A stretch of DNA of 6,047 nt, from contig JAKLIL010000120.1 of NCBI GenBank assembly GCA_022709625.1, positions 1 through 6,047 on the forward strand, written 5' to 3'. Each line of letters opens with the position of its first letter. Position 1 is the stretch's first letter. The translations under genes and the position numbers were made by a program. This DNA is from Verrucomicrobiota bacterium. GTDB lineage: Bacteria; Verrucomicrobiota; Kiritimatiellia; CAIQIC01; Lenti-01. Below the pieces are notes generated by a model. That model worked only from the letters and a program-made list of their open reading frames with translations. It searched no databases and was not told where the DNA came from. Positions 1 through 6,047 of the stretch are shown here, piece after piece.

Positions 1-84
1 CCGATTAATCCCAACCGCCACCAGGCAAACGTATTCATACCGCAGGCTTACTTACTACCGAGAAATTGGACACACAAGCAAAAC

Positions 85-873
85 CTACGGTTCCAGCAGG
101 CCGGGAAAAGCCTTGCGCACTTGCGCGATTTCTTCCGCTGCCGGTTGGGGCTGCCGCAGCACCCGCAGCAGCGCGACCACGTCGGCCCCCGTGACACGGA
201 ACGGCGTTTGGCTTTTTTTCAGCCGTTGGGCGGCGGTGCGATAGTTCAGCGCTTTCGGCGGGCGCGGCGCATCGGGCCGCGGCAACGCCGCCAAGGCGGC
301 ATCCACCGTGGCGCGTTCCTGGCCAGGCGGTGCGGCCAAGGCCGCGGCGCAGATCGCCTTGGCCTTGGCCCAGCTGATCCGGCCTTGCTCCAAGAGGCGC
401 CGCACGCGGGAATCCATGCCGGGCGCAAAACGCAGAATGTCTTCGATCCACGCCACGTTCTTGTCGAGGAACCGGGCAATGCGCCCCTTGTCCCAGTTCG
501 CGTTGGCCATGAAGATGACGGCGTCGAAATAGTCGGTGATGCGCGCATCGAGCCGGTCGGCGTTCAGCTTGAGGTTCAGGGCTTGGATTTCATCGAGTTC
601 CCCCTGCACCACGCGCACGTCGACCCGGTCGAAATAGCCTGGATTCTGGGCGCGGATGCGCCGGAGGGCGTTGTGCCGGTGGAATCCGCCCACCAGATAG
701 AATTCCCCCGGATTCCGCTCCCAGACCACAATGGGCTCCAGCAGTCCGTTATGGATGATGTCTTCGGCCAAATGGGCCACCTTGGCCTCGTTCAAAGGCC
801 GGTGGTTCGCCACCGAGGGGTGCAGGTGGACCCGCTCGAAGGGCACGTAATCGAAACGCTTGGTCGTCAGCAT
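85..873 (-). CDS. Stand-alone ParB-like nuclease-fold / DNA-binding protein
   Basis: The 262-residue product has the ParB/Srx-like N-terminal layout. Residues 18-48 (HP..NHRP...EAKVAHLAEDI..NGLLEPI) match the first ParB box. Residues 58-73 contain VGGFHRHNALRR, which corresponds to the G-x-R-R nucleotide-binding box of ParB. Residues 128-175 look like the ParB/KorB helix-turn-helix region (GRIARFLDKN..WIEDILRF, then RRLLEQGRISWAKAKAI). The C-terminal third is Ala/Pro/Arg-rich and I do not recognise it. The ATG start is supported by AGGAAAG two bases upstream of it. The gene follows prmA after 51 bases on the same strand, so co-transcription is likely. No parA is visible and no parS site was recognised, so a chromosome-partition role is not supported. 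It is more likely a ParB-domain regulator or DNA-binding protein whose target is unknown. The fold assignment is fairly secure; the function is not. Confidence 0.8.
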   Translation of the reverse strand: MLTTKRFDYVPFERVHLHPSVANHRPLNEAKVAHLAEDIIHNGLLEPIVVWERNPGEFYLVGGFHRHNALRRIRAQNPGYFDRVDVRVVQGELDEIQALNLKLNADRLDARITDYFDAVIFMANANWDKGRIARFLDKNVAWIEDILRFAPGMDSRVRRLLEQGRISWAKAKAICAAALAAPPGQERATVDAALAALPRPDAPRPPKALNYRTAAQRLKKSQTPFRVTGADVVALLRVLRQPQPAAEEIAQVRKAFPGLLEP

Positions 874-924
874 GGCTTTCCTACATTTCCAAAAATCGCC
901 GGCACTGTATCGGATGGGGCGTCC

Positions 925-1800
925 TCAAGCAGTCTTTTTATTTCCCGGGGTACGGCGTTCGAGCACGATTCCGCACCACTCGCCGTCTCCGTCGCGCGCG
1001 ACCTCCCGGGCGCCCAAGGCTACAAACGTTTCCGCCACCGAATCTCCTTCGAACTCACGGATGCCTGTCAGAACCAGGCGCTTTTGGGACGCCTGCCAGA
1101 GCGGGGCGGACGCCTGCATCAGGATTCCGGCAAGAATATTGGCGCAAACCAGGTCGGCTGGCCGCTGTCCCCAGCCACGCTCGAGGATATTCGCTTCGTA
1201 GAAACGGATCCGGTCTGGGCCGATTCGGTTCAAAACGGCGTTTCTCTTTGCCATTTTGATGCAAACCGGGTCGTTGTCGAAGGCGGCGACCCTCTTGACC
1301 CCTAGTTTGACCGCCGCAATGGCCAAAATGCCGCTGCCGGTGCCGGCATCCAGCATGGACCGGGGCTTGAAAGACGCCCAAGCCTGCTCCAGTGCCTCCA
1401 GGCAAAACCGGGTTGTAAAATGGTCGCCGGTTCCGAAACTCAGGCCGGGATCGATGCGGAGGTTGATCCGCTTCCGATCCGGTGGTTTTTCCCAGACCGG
1501 GACGGTCCGGAAACGGCTTCCGATATCCCGGACATGGAAATGGTGCCGCCAAAAGGTTGTCCATTCCTCTTCCCTACAGGGCAAAGGACGTGAGAATCGA
1601 ATGGGCCAATCCGAGGGGATTTTTCGCGCAAGGACACAGGCCTGCGCCATGGAATCCAGAAAAACGGCGATGACGACCAATCGCTGGTTTGGCCGTTCGA
1701 AAACCACGGGTTCCAAATGGAACCGAGACCGAATCAAGTCGCAGACAAGATATGCATCTTGTTTATCTAGAACAAGTTCCAACTTTCCGATCGTTTTCAT
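925..1800 (-). CDS. prmA: Ribosomal protein L11 methyltransferase
   Basis: PrmA is a cytoplasmic enzyme that uses S-adenosylmethionine to methylate ribosomal protein L11. The 291-residue product is close to the E. coli length (293). Residues 77-104 (EEEWTTFWRHHFH, then VPVWE) match the linker between the substrate-recognition and catalytic domains. Residues 117-130 are DPGLSFGTGDHFTT, the family signature. Residues 149-160 (MLDAGTGSGILA) are the SAM-binding motif I, and AFDNDP (173-178) is the acidic motif II. ANILAGIL (220-227) is the conserved post-motif IV loop, and the EWCGIVLER near the C-terminus is also typical. The N-terminal domain is more diverged. The ATG at 1798-1800 has AGGA four bases upstream. 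It is the first gene of an apparent prmA-parB-like minus-strand pair and diverges from the lytic transglycosylase gene. Confidence 0.93.
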   Translation of the reverse strand: MKTIGKLELVLDKQDAYLVCDLIRSRFHLEPVVFERPNQRLVVIAVFLDSMAQACVLARKIPSDWPIRFSRPLPCREEEWTTFWRHHFHVRDIGSRFRTVPVWEKPPDRKRINLRIDPGLSFGTGDHFTTRFCLEALEQAWASFKPRSMLDAGTGSGILAIAAVKLGVKRVAAFDNDPVCIKMAKRNAVLNRIGPDRIRFYEANILERGWGQRPADLVCANILAGILMQASAPLWQASQKRLVLTGIREFEGDSVAETFVALGAREVARDGDGEWCGIVLERRTPGNKKTA

Positions 1801-1934
1801 TTCATCCTGACCCTACTTGGCATTGTGGCGCTGTTCAAGGTCCTTTTACATGGGGACGATGAACGATTTTCATCTATTTATCCCAATCGGCTTGCAAAAG
1901 GCCCACCGCGGGTGTAGCGTTTTACCTCTTTCGC
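1801..1934. promoter_or_regulatory. Divergent intergenic region, prmA / lytic transglycosylase
   Basis: These 134 bases separate the divergent starts of prmA and the transglycosylase gene and must hold at least one promoter. An AT-richer core lies at 1864-1883. A self-complementary TTGCAA at 1892-1897 could serve as a -35 on the plus strand with TAGCGT at 1915-1920 (17-base spacer, poor -10). On the minus strand a TAGATG lies 15 bases away. Both pairings are weak, so exact promoter positions are not established. No coding region is supported here, and no clear hairpin or riboswitch was seen. Confidence 0.3.
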
Positions 1935-2561
1935 ATGATAGCGGTGAAGTCCATCCGAAGCAATGCCATCCTGGCGGCAGCCATTTCTTTGCCGTTCAGC
2001 GTTCCCGCCATGCGCCCTCACCACGCCGCGGCGGGATTCGCGTCTCCTCCCCCGGCCAAGGTTGAATCGACCCTTGTGGACGCCACTCCAGCCAACGAGC
2101 GGACGGCCGCCTTGCTGGTAGATGCCATCATCCAGATCGAATCCAACGGAAACGCGCTGAAAATCGGCCGGTACGGCGAACGGGGCTTGATGCAGATCAA
2201 ATCCGGCACCTGGCGCGAGACGACGGCGAAAATGTTCGGCACCCCGCTCCCCTTCGAACAGGCGTTCGATCCGGACTTGAACCGCCGCGTCGGCACGGCC
2301 TACTTGGCTTTTCTGCACGAAAACATCCTGCGCCGAAAGGCCGAGTGGAAATCCGACGAGCGCGCGCTGTTGCTGGCGGCCTACAACGCCGGCCCGGGCC
2401 GGTTGCGGCGCGCGGGATTCAACCTGGCCGGCATGCCCCGTCAAACCCGCGACTACGTCGCCCGCGCTACGGCGCTCCACGACGTCTATCTGGACGATCT
2501 GGCCCCGACCGTTCGCCGGCTCCTGCTCGCCTCCCTGGCGCATTCCGCCAAAGGCATTTGA
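1935..2561 (+). CDS. Lytic transglycosylase, SLT domain, exported
   Basis: The 208-residue product is a small transglycosylase-SLT (goose-lysozyme-like fold) protein. Such enzymes cleave the MurNAc-GlcNAc bond of peptidoglycan with formation of a 1,6-anhydro end. The catalytic motif IIQIESNGN spans residues 65-73, with Glu69 as the expected catalytic acid. It is followed by GERGLMQIKSGTW (81-93), AAYNAGPGRL (148-157) and TRDYVARA (171-178), the standard order of SLT motifs. Residues 1-36 have a basic start (K5, R8) and a hydrophobic stretch (AILAAAISLPFSVPA), consistent with a signal peptide; no lipobox cysteine is seen. There is no LysM or other cell-wall-binding module. The ATG at 1935 is the first start codon after the in-frame stop at 1860-1862, but it has no recognisable Shine-Dalgarno sequence. 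The gene appears to be transcribed alone. Its specific role (wall turnover or insertion of an envelope machine) cannot be told from the sequence. Confidence 0.9.
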   Translation: MIAVKSIRSNAILAAAISLPFSVPAMRPHHAAAGFASPPPAKVESTLVDATPANERTAALLVDAIIQIESNGNALKIGRYGERGLMQIKSGTWRETTAKMFGTPLPFEQAFDPDLNRRVGTAYLAFLHENILRRKAEWKSDERALLLAAYNAGPGRLRRAGFNLAGMPRQTRDYVARATALHDVYLDDLAPTVRRLLLASLAHSAKGI

Positions 2562-2578
2562 TCCCCCCCACCCCGCCC

Positions 2579-2590
2579 GCGGCGCGCCGC
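2579..2590. repeat. 12-base perfect palindrome
   Basis: GCGGCGCGCCGC reads identically on both strands and lies 17 bases after the transglycosylase stop, inside a C/G-rich tract (2562-2600). It has no loop and no following T-run, so it is not a convincing intrinsic terminator. It could be a protein-binding site or simply reflect high GC content. Confidence 0.4.
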
Positions 2591-2610
2591 CCGCCCACGG
2601 CGCTTTGGCA

Positions 2611-2639
2611 TTGCCGCGCAGCGCAAACGCTTTTATCAT
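2611..2639 (+). promoter_or_regulatory. Sigma70-type promoter for the unknown gene pair
   Basis: TTGCCG (2611-2616, 4 of 6 consensus bases) and TATCAT (2634-2639, 5 of 6) are separated by exactly 17 bases. Transcription would begin near 2646, leaving a leader of about 17 bases that contains the GGGAG ribosome-binding site (2652-2656) six bases before the ATG at 2663. This coherent arrangement makes it the best promoter candidate in the window. Confidence 0.55.
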
Positions 2640-2662
2640 GCGGCTCAATTCGGGAGTAGTGC

Positions 2663-2965
2663 ATGAAAAACGAGTTGGAAGCGAACTTTGGCCGAACGCT
2701 GTTGGCGGTGATTGCGCATCTGATCAAGAACGCCCAAAAGATTCCGCCTCCCGTGATCGAGGTGGCGCGCGCGGTCGAAGACTTCACCTGGGAGAACCGG
2801 GATGCCGCCGCCAAGCGAACGCTGTTGCGCCAGGTGGCGGAAATGACCGAATCGCCTTCCGCCATCCACCGGCATTTCGAGGCATACCCCCACCAGTTCA
2901 GCAAAGATGTCTACGCGCGCTACCTGTCCGCCTTGAAAGCCTACCGGGAATCGCTGGGCCGGTAG
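2663..2965 (+). CDS. Small hypothetical protein, mostly helical
   Basis: I do not recognise this 100-residue protein. It has no signal peptide, membrane segment or cysteine. The composition suggests an all-alpha soluble protein: likely helices cover residues 3-26, 30-40, 46-61 and 80-98, broken by the prolines at 28-30. Acidic and basic residues alternate and aromatic residues are spread through the C-terminal half (F72, Y75, F79, Y84, Y87, Y94). The start is well supported by GGGAG six bases upstream and a good promoter at 2611-2639. Its stop is 19 bases before the next gene, so the two are probably co-transcribed and may work together. The clean reading frame, good start signals and tight pairing argue that it is real; a database-recognised family may exist that I cannot name. 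Confidence 0.72.
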   Translation: MKNELEANFGRTLLAVIAHLIKNAQKIPPPVIEVARAVEDFTWENRDAAAKRTLLRQVAEMTESPSAIHRHFEAYPHQFSKDVYARYLSALKAYRESLGR

Positions 2966-2984
2966 GCTTCCGCGATGGCCGTCC

Positions 2985-3707
2985 ATGGAACTGGATCTCC
3001 CAGACCCCATCACCAACTACAACCGCCAACTTGCGCGCCAGCGCTACGTCCGGCGCGAAGAATACATTCTGGGACACCATCCCGGGTTCAATCTGGTCTA
3101 CTGGCGGCGCATCGTGCGCGTTTCGGCCCGCGTCCATCGCCTGGGCACCCACTTCGGCTGGAGCCACGACCAGGTGATGCTGACCAAGGCCCTGCTGATC
3201 AGCCGAATGGCCTGCGTTTTCATCGACCACATCATCCACCGGATGGTGCAAGCCGAATTGATCGCGCCGGCGCCCGGCGGGCCGCACGTGGAATGGGAAA
3301 ACCAATACCACCATTTTTTGCTGCAGTTCCTGCGCCTGCCGGAAGTTCCCGACCGCCGCGACATCGTCAAGCTGATGCAGCGCCTGCACCACTATACCCA
3401 GCCGCCGATGACCCTGTTGGACTTCCGGCGGCGGCACTGGAATTCCATCGAACGGGTCCTGCCCGCCCTGCTGACGGGGCCAATCGGGCTGCCGGGGCCG
3501 CTGGTGTTCAAGCATCCCCTGGGCTGTTCGAAGAATCCCGTGGCCATCGCCCGCCACATCTGCTTCATTGCCGCCCTGTATTCCGACGTCCAGGAACGCC
3601 GCTACCGCCAGCAGTGGATGTACGCCTACAGCGACTGCATGCTCCGGCTCTACGATCCGCTCCGCAAGCATCCCGACATCCTCACCGCCCTGGTCGAACT
3701 GCCGTAG
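2985..3707 (+). CDS. Histidine-rich hypothetical protein
   Basis: I do not recognise this 240-residue protein. It appears soluble and mainly helical, with no signal peptide or convincing membrane segment. Sixteen histidines (positions 31, 32, 51, 56, 61, 82, 85, 101, 109, 110, 135, 136, 151, 177, 191, 229) include three HH pairs (31-32, 109-110, 135-136) and a DHIIH motif (81-85). There are four cysteines (77, 181, 193, 218), and Trp and Tyr are also frequent. This could indicate metal binding, but no known metal-site signature was identified. The ATG at 2985 has no strong Shine-Dalgarno sequence; an ATG at 2975 is out of frame. Translation may depend on coupling to the preceding gene, which ends 19 bases upstream. 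The following pyrG is 104 bases away and probably has its own promoter. Confidence 0.75.
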   Translation: MELDLPDPITNYNRQLARQRYVRREEYILGHHPGFNLVYWRRIVRVSARVHRLGTHFGWSHDQVMLTKALLISRMACVFIDHIIHRMVQAELIAPAPGGPHVEWENQYHHFLLQFLRLPEVPDRRDIVKLMQRLHHYTQPPMTLLDFRRRHWNSIERVLPALLTGPIGLPGPLVFKHPLGCSKNPVAIARHICFIAALYSDVQERRYRQQWMYAYSDCMLRLYDPLRKHPDILTALVELP

Positions 3708-3719
3708 GGGCGAAAAAGC

Positions 3720-3747
3720 TTGTTCCCGTCCCGCCGGCGCGTATGCT
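3720..3747 (+). promoter_or_regulatory. Candidate pyrG promoter
   Basis: TTGTTC (3720-3725) and TATGCT (3742-3747) are spaced by 16 bases, each a partial match to the sigma70 consensus. Initiation would fall near 3754, giving a leader of roughly 58 bases before the pyrG start. Only the -10 is reasonably good, so read-through from the upstream gene pair is an alternative source of pyrG transcript. Confidence 0.3.
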
Positions 3748-3811
3748 GGCCACAGTTTTGGCGCCGTAGCCCCTGGCGGGCGCACGCTTCCCCCAATTAC
3801 CCGGAACCAAG

Positions 3812-5416
3812 ATGGCAAAATTCATTTTCGTGACCGGCGGCGTGGTATCGTCCTTGGGCAAGGGCATTACCGCCGCCTCCATCGGCCGCCTGCTCATCAG
3901 CCGCGGCCTGCGCATCCGCATGTTGAAGATGGACCCCTATCTCAATGTCGATCCCGGGACCATGAGCCCCTACCAGCACGGCGAAGTCTACGTCACCGAC
4001 GACGGCGTCGAGACCGATCTCGACCTCGGCCACTACGAGCGTTTCACGGGACAGCCCACGACCCGCCAGTCCTCCGTCACTTCCGGCCGCATCTACTGGG
4101 ACGTGCTCCAGAAGGAACGCCGCGGAGATTATCTCGGGCATACCATCCAGATGATTCCGCACATCACCGACGAGATCAAGGCGCGGATCCGTGCCTTGGC
4201 CGAACCGGACGTCGACGTCGTCGTGGCCGAAATCGGCGGCACCGTCGGCGACATCGAAGGGCTGACGTTTCTCGAAGCCATCCGCCAGATTGGTCTCGAG
4301 GAAGGCCGCGACAACGTCATGTACGTCCACATGACCTATCTCCCCTACATTCGCGCCGCGGGGGAGCAAAAGACCAAACCGAGCCAGCAGAGCGTCGCCA
4401 AATTGCGCGAAATCGGCATCGTGCCCGACGCCCTCGTGTGCCGATCCGAACGGCCCTTGCCGGAAGACGTGCGCCGGAAACTGTCGCTCTTTTGCAACGT
4501 GCCGTTCCATGCCGTGATCGAGGAACTCGACGTCCGCAACACGATCTACGAGGTCCCGCTGGTCCTGGCGGAACAGGGCCTCGACGAAATCATCATGGTC
4601 CATTTCCGTCTTGCCCGGCCGCCCGCTCGGCTGGCGCCGTGGAAAGCCATGGTCGATTCCATCGTCCATCCGGAAGGCACGGTGAAGATCGGCGTCGTCG
4701 GCAAATACTCCGAACTGCAGGACGCCTACAAGTCCCTCCACGAGGCGCTGCGCCACGGCGGCGCCGCCCATCGGCGTTCCGTCCAGATTGTCCAGATCTC
4801 CGCGGAGGACATGGATTCCGGCAACATTCCGGAGGAATTGGAACAAGTGGCCGGCATCCTGGTGCCCGGCGGGTTCGGCCTGCGCGGCACCGAAGGCAAG
4901 ATCGCCGCCATCCGCTACGCCCGCGAGCGCGGGGTGCCGTTTTTCGGCATCTGCCTCGGCCTGCAATGCGCCATTGTCGAATTTGCCCGCGACGTGTGCG
5001 GTTTGGCGGGGGCCCATTCCACGGAAATGGAGGCGGCCACTCCCCACCCCGTCGTCTGCCTCATGGCGGAGCAGGAAAAAGTAATCGATCTTGGCGGCAG
5101 CATGCGCCTCGGCGCCTGGCCCTGCGTCCTGAAGCCAGGAACCGTTGCCTTCAACGCCTACGGAACGGAACGAATTTCCGAACGCCATCGCCACCGCTAC
5201 GAAGTCAACAACGGGTATCGAACGCGGCTCGAGGCCAAAGGCTTGGTGCTGTCCGGCCTATCGCCCGACGGGCATCTCGTCGAAATGGTCGAAATTACTT
5301 CCCATCCGTGGTTCGTGGCGGTGCAGTTCCATCCCGAACTGAAATCGCAGCCGCTGGCGCCCCACCCGCTGTTCCGGGAATTCATCGGCGCAGCCATCCG
5401 CCATCAAGGCGGCTAA
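3812..5416 (+). CDS. pyrG: CTP synthase (glutamine-hydrolysing)
   Basis: PyrG converts UTP to CTP in the cytoplasm using ATP and ammonia released from glutamine, the last step of de novo CTP synthesis. The 534-residue product is near the usual bacterial length (545 in E. coli). The synthetase domain (about 1-265) begins FVTGGVVSSLGKG (6-18), the ATP-binding loop. It continues with DPYLNVDPGTMSPYQHGEV (41-59), TDLDLGHYERF (68-78) with Asp71, and EIGGTVGDIE (140-149) with Glu140, which are the metal-binding acids. The UTP/CTP loop is KTKPSQQSV (187-195), where most bacteria have QHS. The glutaminase domain (about 292-530) has VPGGFG (351-356), the nucleophile Cys381 in GICLGLQ, and the His507/Glu509 pair in FHPEL; FHPEF is more usual. 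All catalytic residues are present, so the enzyme should be active. A short GGAA lies five bases before the ATG. Confidence 0.98.
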   Translation: MAKFIFVTGGVVSSLGKGITAASIGRLLISRGLRIRMLKMDPYLNVDPGTMSPYQHGEVYVTDDGVETDLDLGHYERFTGQPTTRQSSVTSGRIYWDVLQKERRGDYLGHTIQMIPHITDEIKARIRALAEPDVDVVVAEIGGTVGDIEGLTFLEAIRQIGLEEGRDNVMYVHMTYLPYIRAAGEQKTKPSQQSVAKLREIGIVPDALVCRSERPLPEDVRRKLSLFCNVPFHAVIEELDVRNTIYEVPLVLAEQGLDEIIMVHFRLARPPARLAPWKAMVDSIVHPEGTVKIGVVGKYSELQDAYKSLHEALRHGGAAHRRSVQIVQISAEDMDSGNIPEELEQVAGILVPGGFGLRGTEGKIAAIRYARERGVPFFGICLGLQCAIVEFARDVCGLAGAHSTEMEAATPHPVVCLMAEQEKVIDLGGSMRLGAWPCVLKPGTVAFNAYGTERISERHRHRYEVNNGYRTRLEAKGLVLSGLSPDGHLVEMVEITSHPWFVAVQFHPELKSQPLAPHPLFREFIGAAIRHQGG

Positions 5417-5436
5417 CCGCGGGCCGCCGCCGCGGT
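5416..5436. terminator. Candidate bidirectional terminator hairpin between convergent genes
   Basis: The arms ACCGCGG (5416-5422) and CCGCGGT (5430-5436) can pair over 7 base pairs around a 7-base GCCGCCG loop. The hairpin starts at the last base of the pyrG stop codon and sits in the 35-base gap before the stop of the convergent phosphatase gene. Only a short broken T-run (TCGTT) follows on the plus strand, so intrinsic termination would be weak; location and stability are the main support. Confidence 0.45.
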
Positions 5437-5451
5437 CGTTCGGCTCGGCAA

Positions 5452-6047
5452 TCACCACTCGCGAGCGAGCAAGGCCTGCCAGTTGCGCGTATGGTTGTTG
5501 TGCCACGTGCGCGTTTCGGGGTCGTGGAAACAGAAGGCCATATGCCACTTGGGCGACTCCGGCACCGTGAACGTCGCCTGCCAGATCCCCATGGCTTGGT
5601 TGTGCACCATGGGCAGATCCATCAACACCTCGTTGAAATCGTCCCGCCCAAGATGCAGGGTTACCTGCCGGGACTTCGCCAAGGGGCCTTGGCGCGCATC
5701 GTAGGAAATGGTGCATGGCTGGCCCCGCGCCGGGAACGGGGGCGTCACCCGTACATGCCGGTGTGCCGCAAGTTCGGCGCGGTCGAATGTCGTGCCGTCC
5801 GGCAGCTTGGCCTCGAGGTGGATCGTATCGCCGGCCACGCGGAATCGGACGAAATGGAAGGCGCTGGTGGCGGCGGCAAGGTCGGAATGCCCGGTCTCCA
5901 CTTGGTACAGCCAGCCGCCGCCGCCGCCGCTGACCAGATAGGTCACGCCATCGAGTGGCCGGGTGCGCTGGTAATTGTGCGCATGGCCGCCAAGAACGAG
6001 ATCCACCTCGTATTGGATAAACAACGGCACCCACCGGTTCCGGATGT
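5452..6047 (-). CDS. Metallophosphatase C-terminal part with CBM25/26-like tail (5' end outside window)
   Basis: Only the last 198 residues are visible; the reading frame stays open to the right edge. The GTG at 6028-6030 is an internal valine codon (context NRWVPLF), not the start. The visible part begins with the last metal-binding motif of calcineurin-like, purple-acid-phosphatase-type enzymes, GGHAHNYQRT (bases 5962-5991). It continues with YLVSGGGGGWLY and the strand pattern FHFVRFRVAGDTIHLEAKLPDG that normally closes this catalytic domain. The final part (about 5455-5745) resembles a CBM25/26 starch-binding module: TISYDARQG, VTLHLGRDDFN, GIWQATFTVPE, then FCFHD and the closing TWHNNHTRNW, like the usual W-D-N-N-x-G-x-D-W ending. 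This suggests a phosphomonoesterase, probably exported, anchored to a glucan or similar ligand. The N-terminal signal, remaining metal ligands and substrate cannot be judged from here. It converges on pyrG. Confidence 0.85.
   Translation of the reverse strand, partial: IRNRWVPLFIQYEVDLVLGGHAHNYQRTRPLDGVTYLVSGGGGGWLYQVETGHSDLAAATSAFHFVRFRVAGDTIHLEAKLPDGTTFDRAELAAHRHVRVTPPFPARGQPCTISYDARQGPLAKSRQVTLHLGRDDFNEVLMDLPMVHNQAMGIWQATFTVPESPKWHMAFCFHDPETRTWHNNHTRNWQALLAREW
5455..5745 (-). other. CBM25/26-like C-terminal domain of the phosphatase
   Basis: This roughly 97-residue segment has the beta-strand rhythm and closing motif of starch-binding CBM25/26 modules (T-V-x-x-x-Y near the start, G-x-W-x-A-x-x-x-V-P in the middle, F-x-F-x-D...W-x-N-N...N-W at the end). 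The closing Asp of the usual WDNN is His here (TWHNN). The match is from memory of family patterns, and carbohydrate binding is inferred. An unrelated immunoglobulin-like domain is the main alternative. Confidence 0.6.

Noticed and set aside
1..84. A gene or terminator in the left-edge stretch
   Set aside because: No start with a ribosome-binding site, conserved motif or convincing hairpin was found in these bases.
121..1305. A 394-codon plus-strand open frame across the ParB-like gene and prmA
   Set aside because: It is antisense to two recognised genes and has no family motifs; it is a by-product of high GC content.
3761..3783. Possible leader hairpin before pyrG (GCGCC with GGCGC)
   Set aside because: The stem is only 5 base pairs with a 13-base loop and no T-run; it is not convincing as an attenuator.
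2898..3818. A 306-codon minus-strand open frame opposite the histidine-rich gene
   Set aside because: The plus-strand frame fits the upstream promoter and gene pair better, and the antisense product (rich in Gly, Gln, His, Val, Asp) looks like shadow coding. Because the plus-strand product is itself unrecognised, this is judged likely, not proven.
3797..5194. A 465-codon open frame on the minus strand across pyrG
   Set aside because: It lies wholly opposite a certain pyrG gene. Its Asp/His/Gly-rich translation is typical of the antisense of GC-rich coding DNA and shows no domain.
85..5416. A functional link between the ParB-like protein (ParB family binds CTP) and CTP synthase
   Set aside because: The genes are about 3 kb apart, on opposite strands and in different transcription units, and the CTP-binding box of the ParB-like protein is not canonical.
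5452..6030. Phosphatase gene taken as starting at the GTG at 6028-6030
   Set aside because: The frame continues upstream with IRNRW, which fits the conserved region before the GGHAHN motif, so the true start lies outside the window.

Overview
This is a GC-rich bacterial chromosomal window with seven credible protein genes and no RNA genes, CRISPR arrays, transposons or phage genes. The genes are packed with short gaps, many starts have Shine-Dalgarno-like sequences, and two housekeeping enzymes (CTP synthase and ribosomal protein L11 methyltransferase) are present. An exported-type lytic transglycosylase and a metallophosphatase that appears to carry a C-terminal starch-binding-like domain suggest a Gram-negative-type environmental bacterium. 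A member of the PVC/FCB groups or a related candidate phylum is plausible, but this is a weak inference because no phylogenetic marker could be compared.

Layout. Positions 1-84 hold no gene I can support. On the minus strand, prmA (925-1800) is followed after 51 bases by a stand-alone ParB-like gene (85-873), and the two are probably co-transcribed. A divergent intergenic region (1801-1934) separates prmA from a plus-strand lytic transglycosylase gene (1935-2561). A good sigma70-type promoter (2611-2639) then precedes a gene pair of unknown function (2663-2965 and 2985-3707, 19 bases apart). After a 104-base gap with a weaker candidate promoter comes pyrG (3812-5416). A GC-rich hairpin (5416-5436) lies between pyrG and a convergent minus-strand metallophosphatase gene (5452 to beyond the right edge), whose 5' part is cut off by the window.

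How the genes relate. This looks like ordinary core-genome territory, not one multi-gene system. PyrG makes CTP and PrmA modifies ribosomal protein L11. The transglycosylase acts on peptidoglycan, and the phosphatase is probably exported or periplasmic. The least explained parts are the unknown gene pair upstream of pyrG (a 100-residue helical protein and a histidine-rich 240-residue protein), the orphan ParB-like protein paired with prmA, and the phosphatase with its CBM25/26-like tail.
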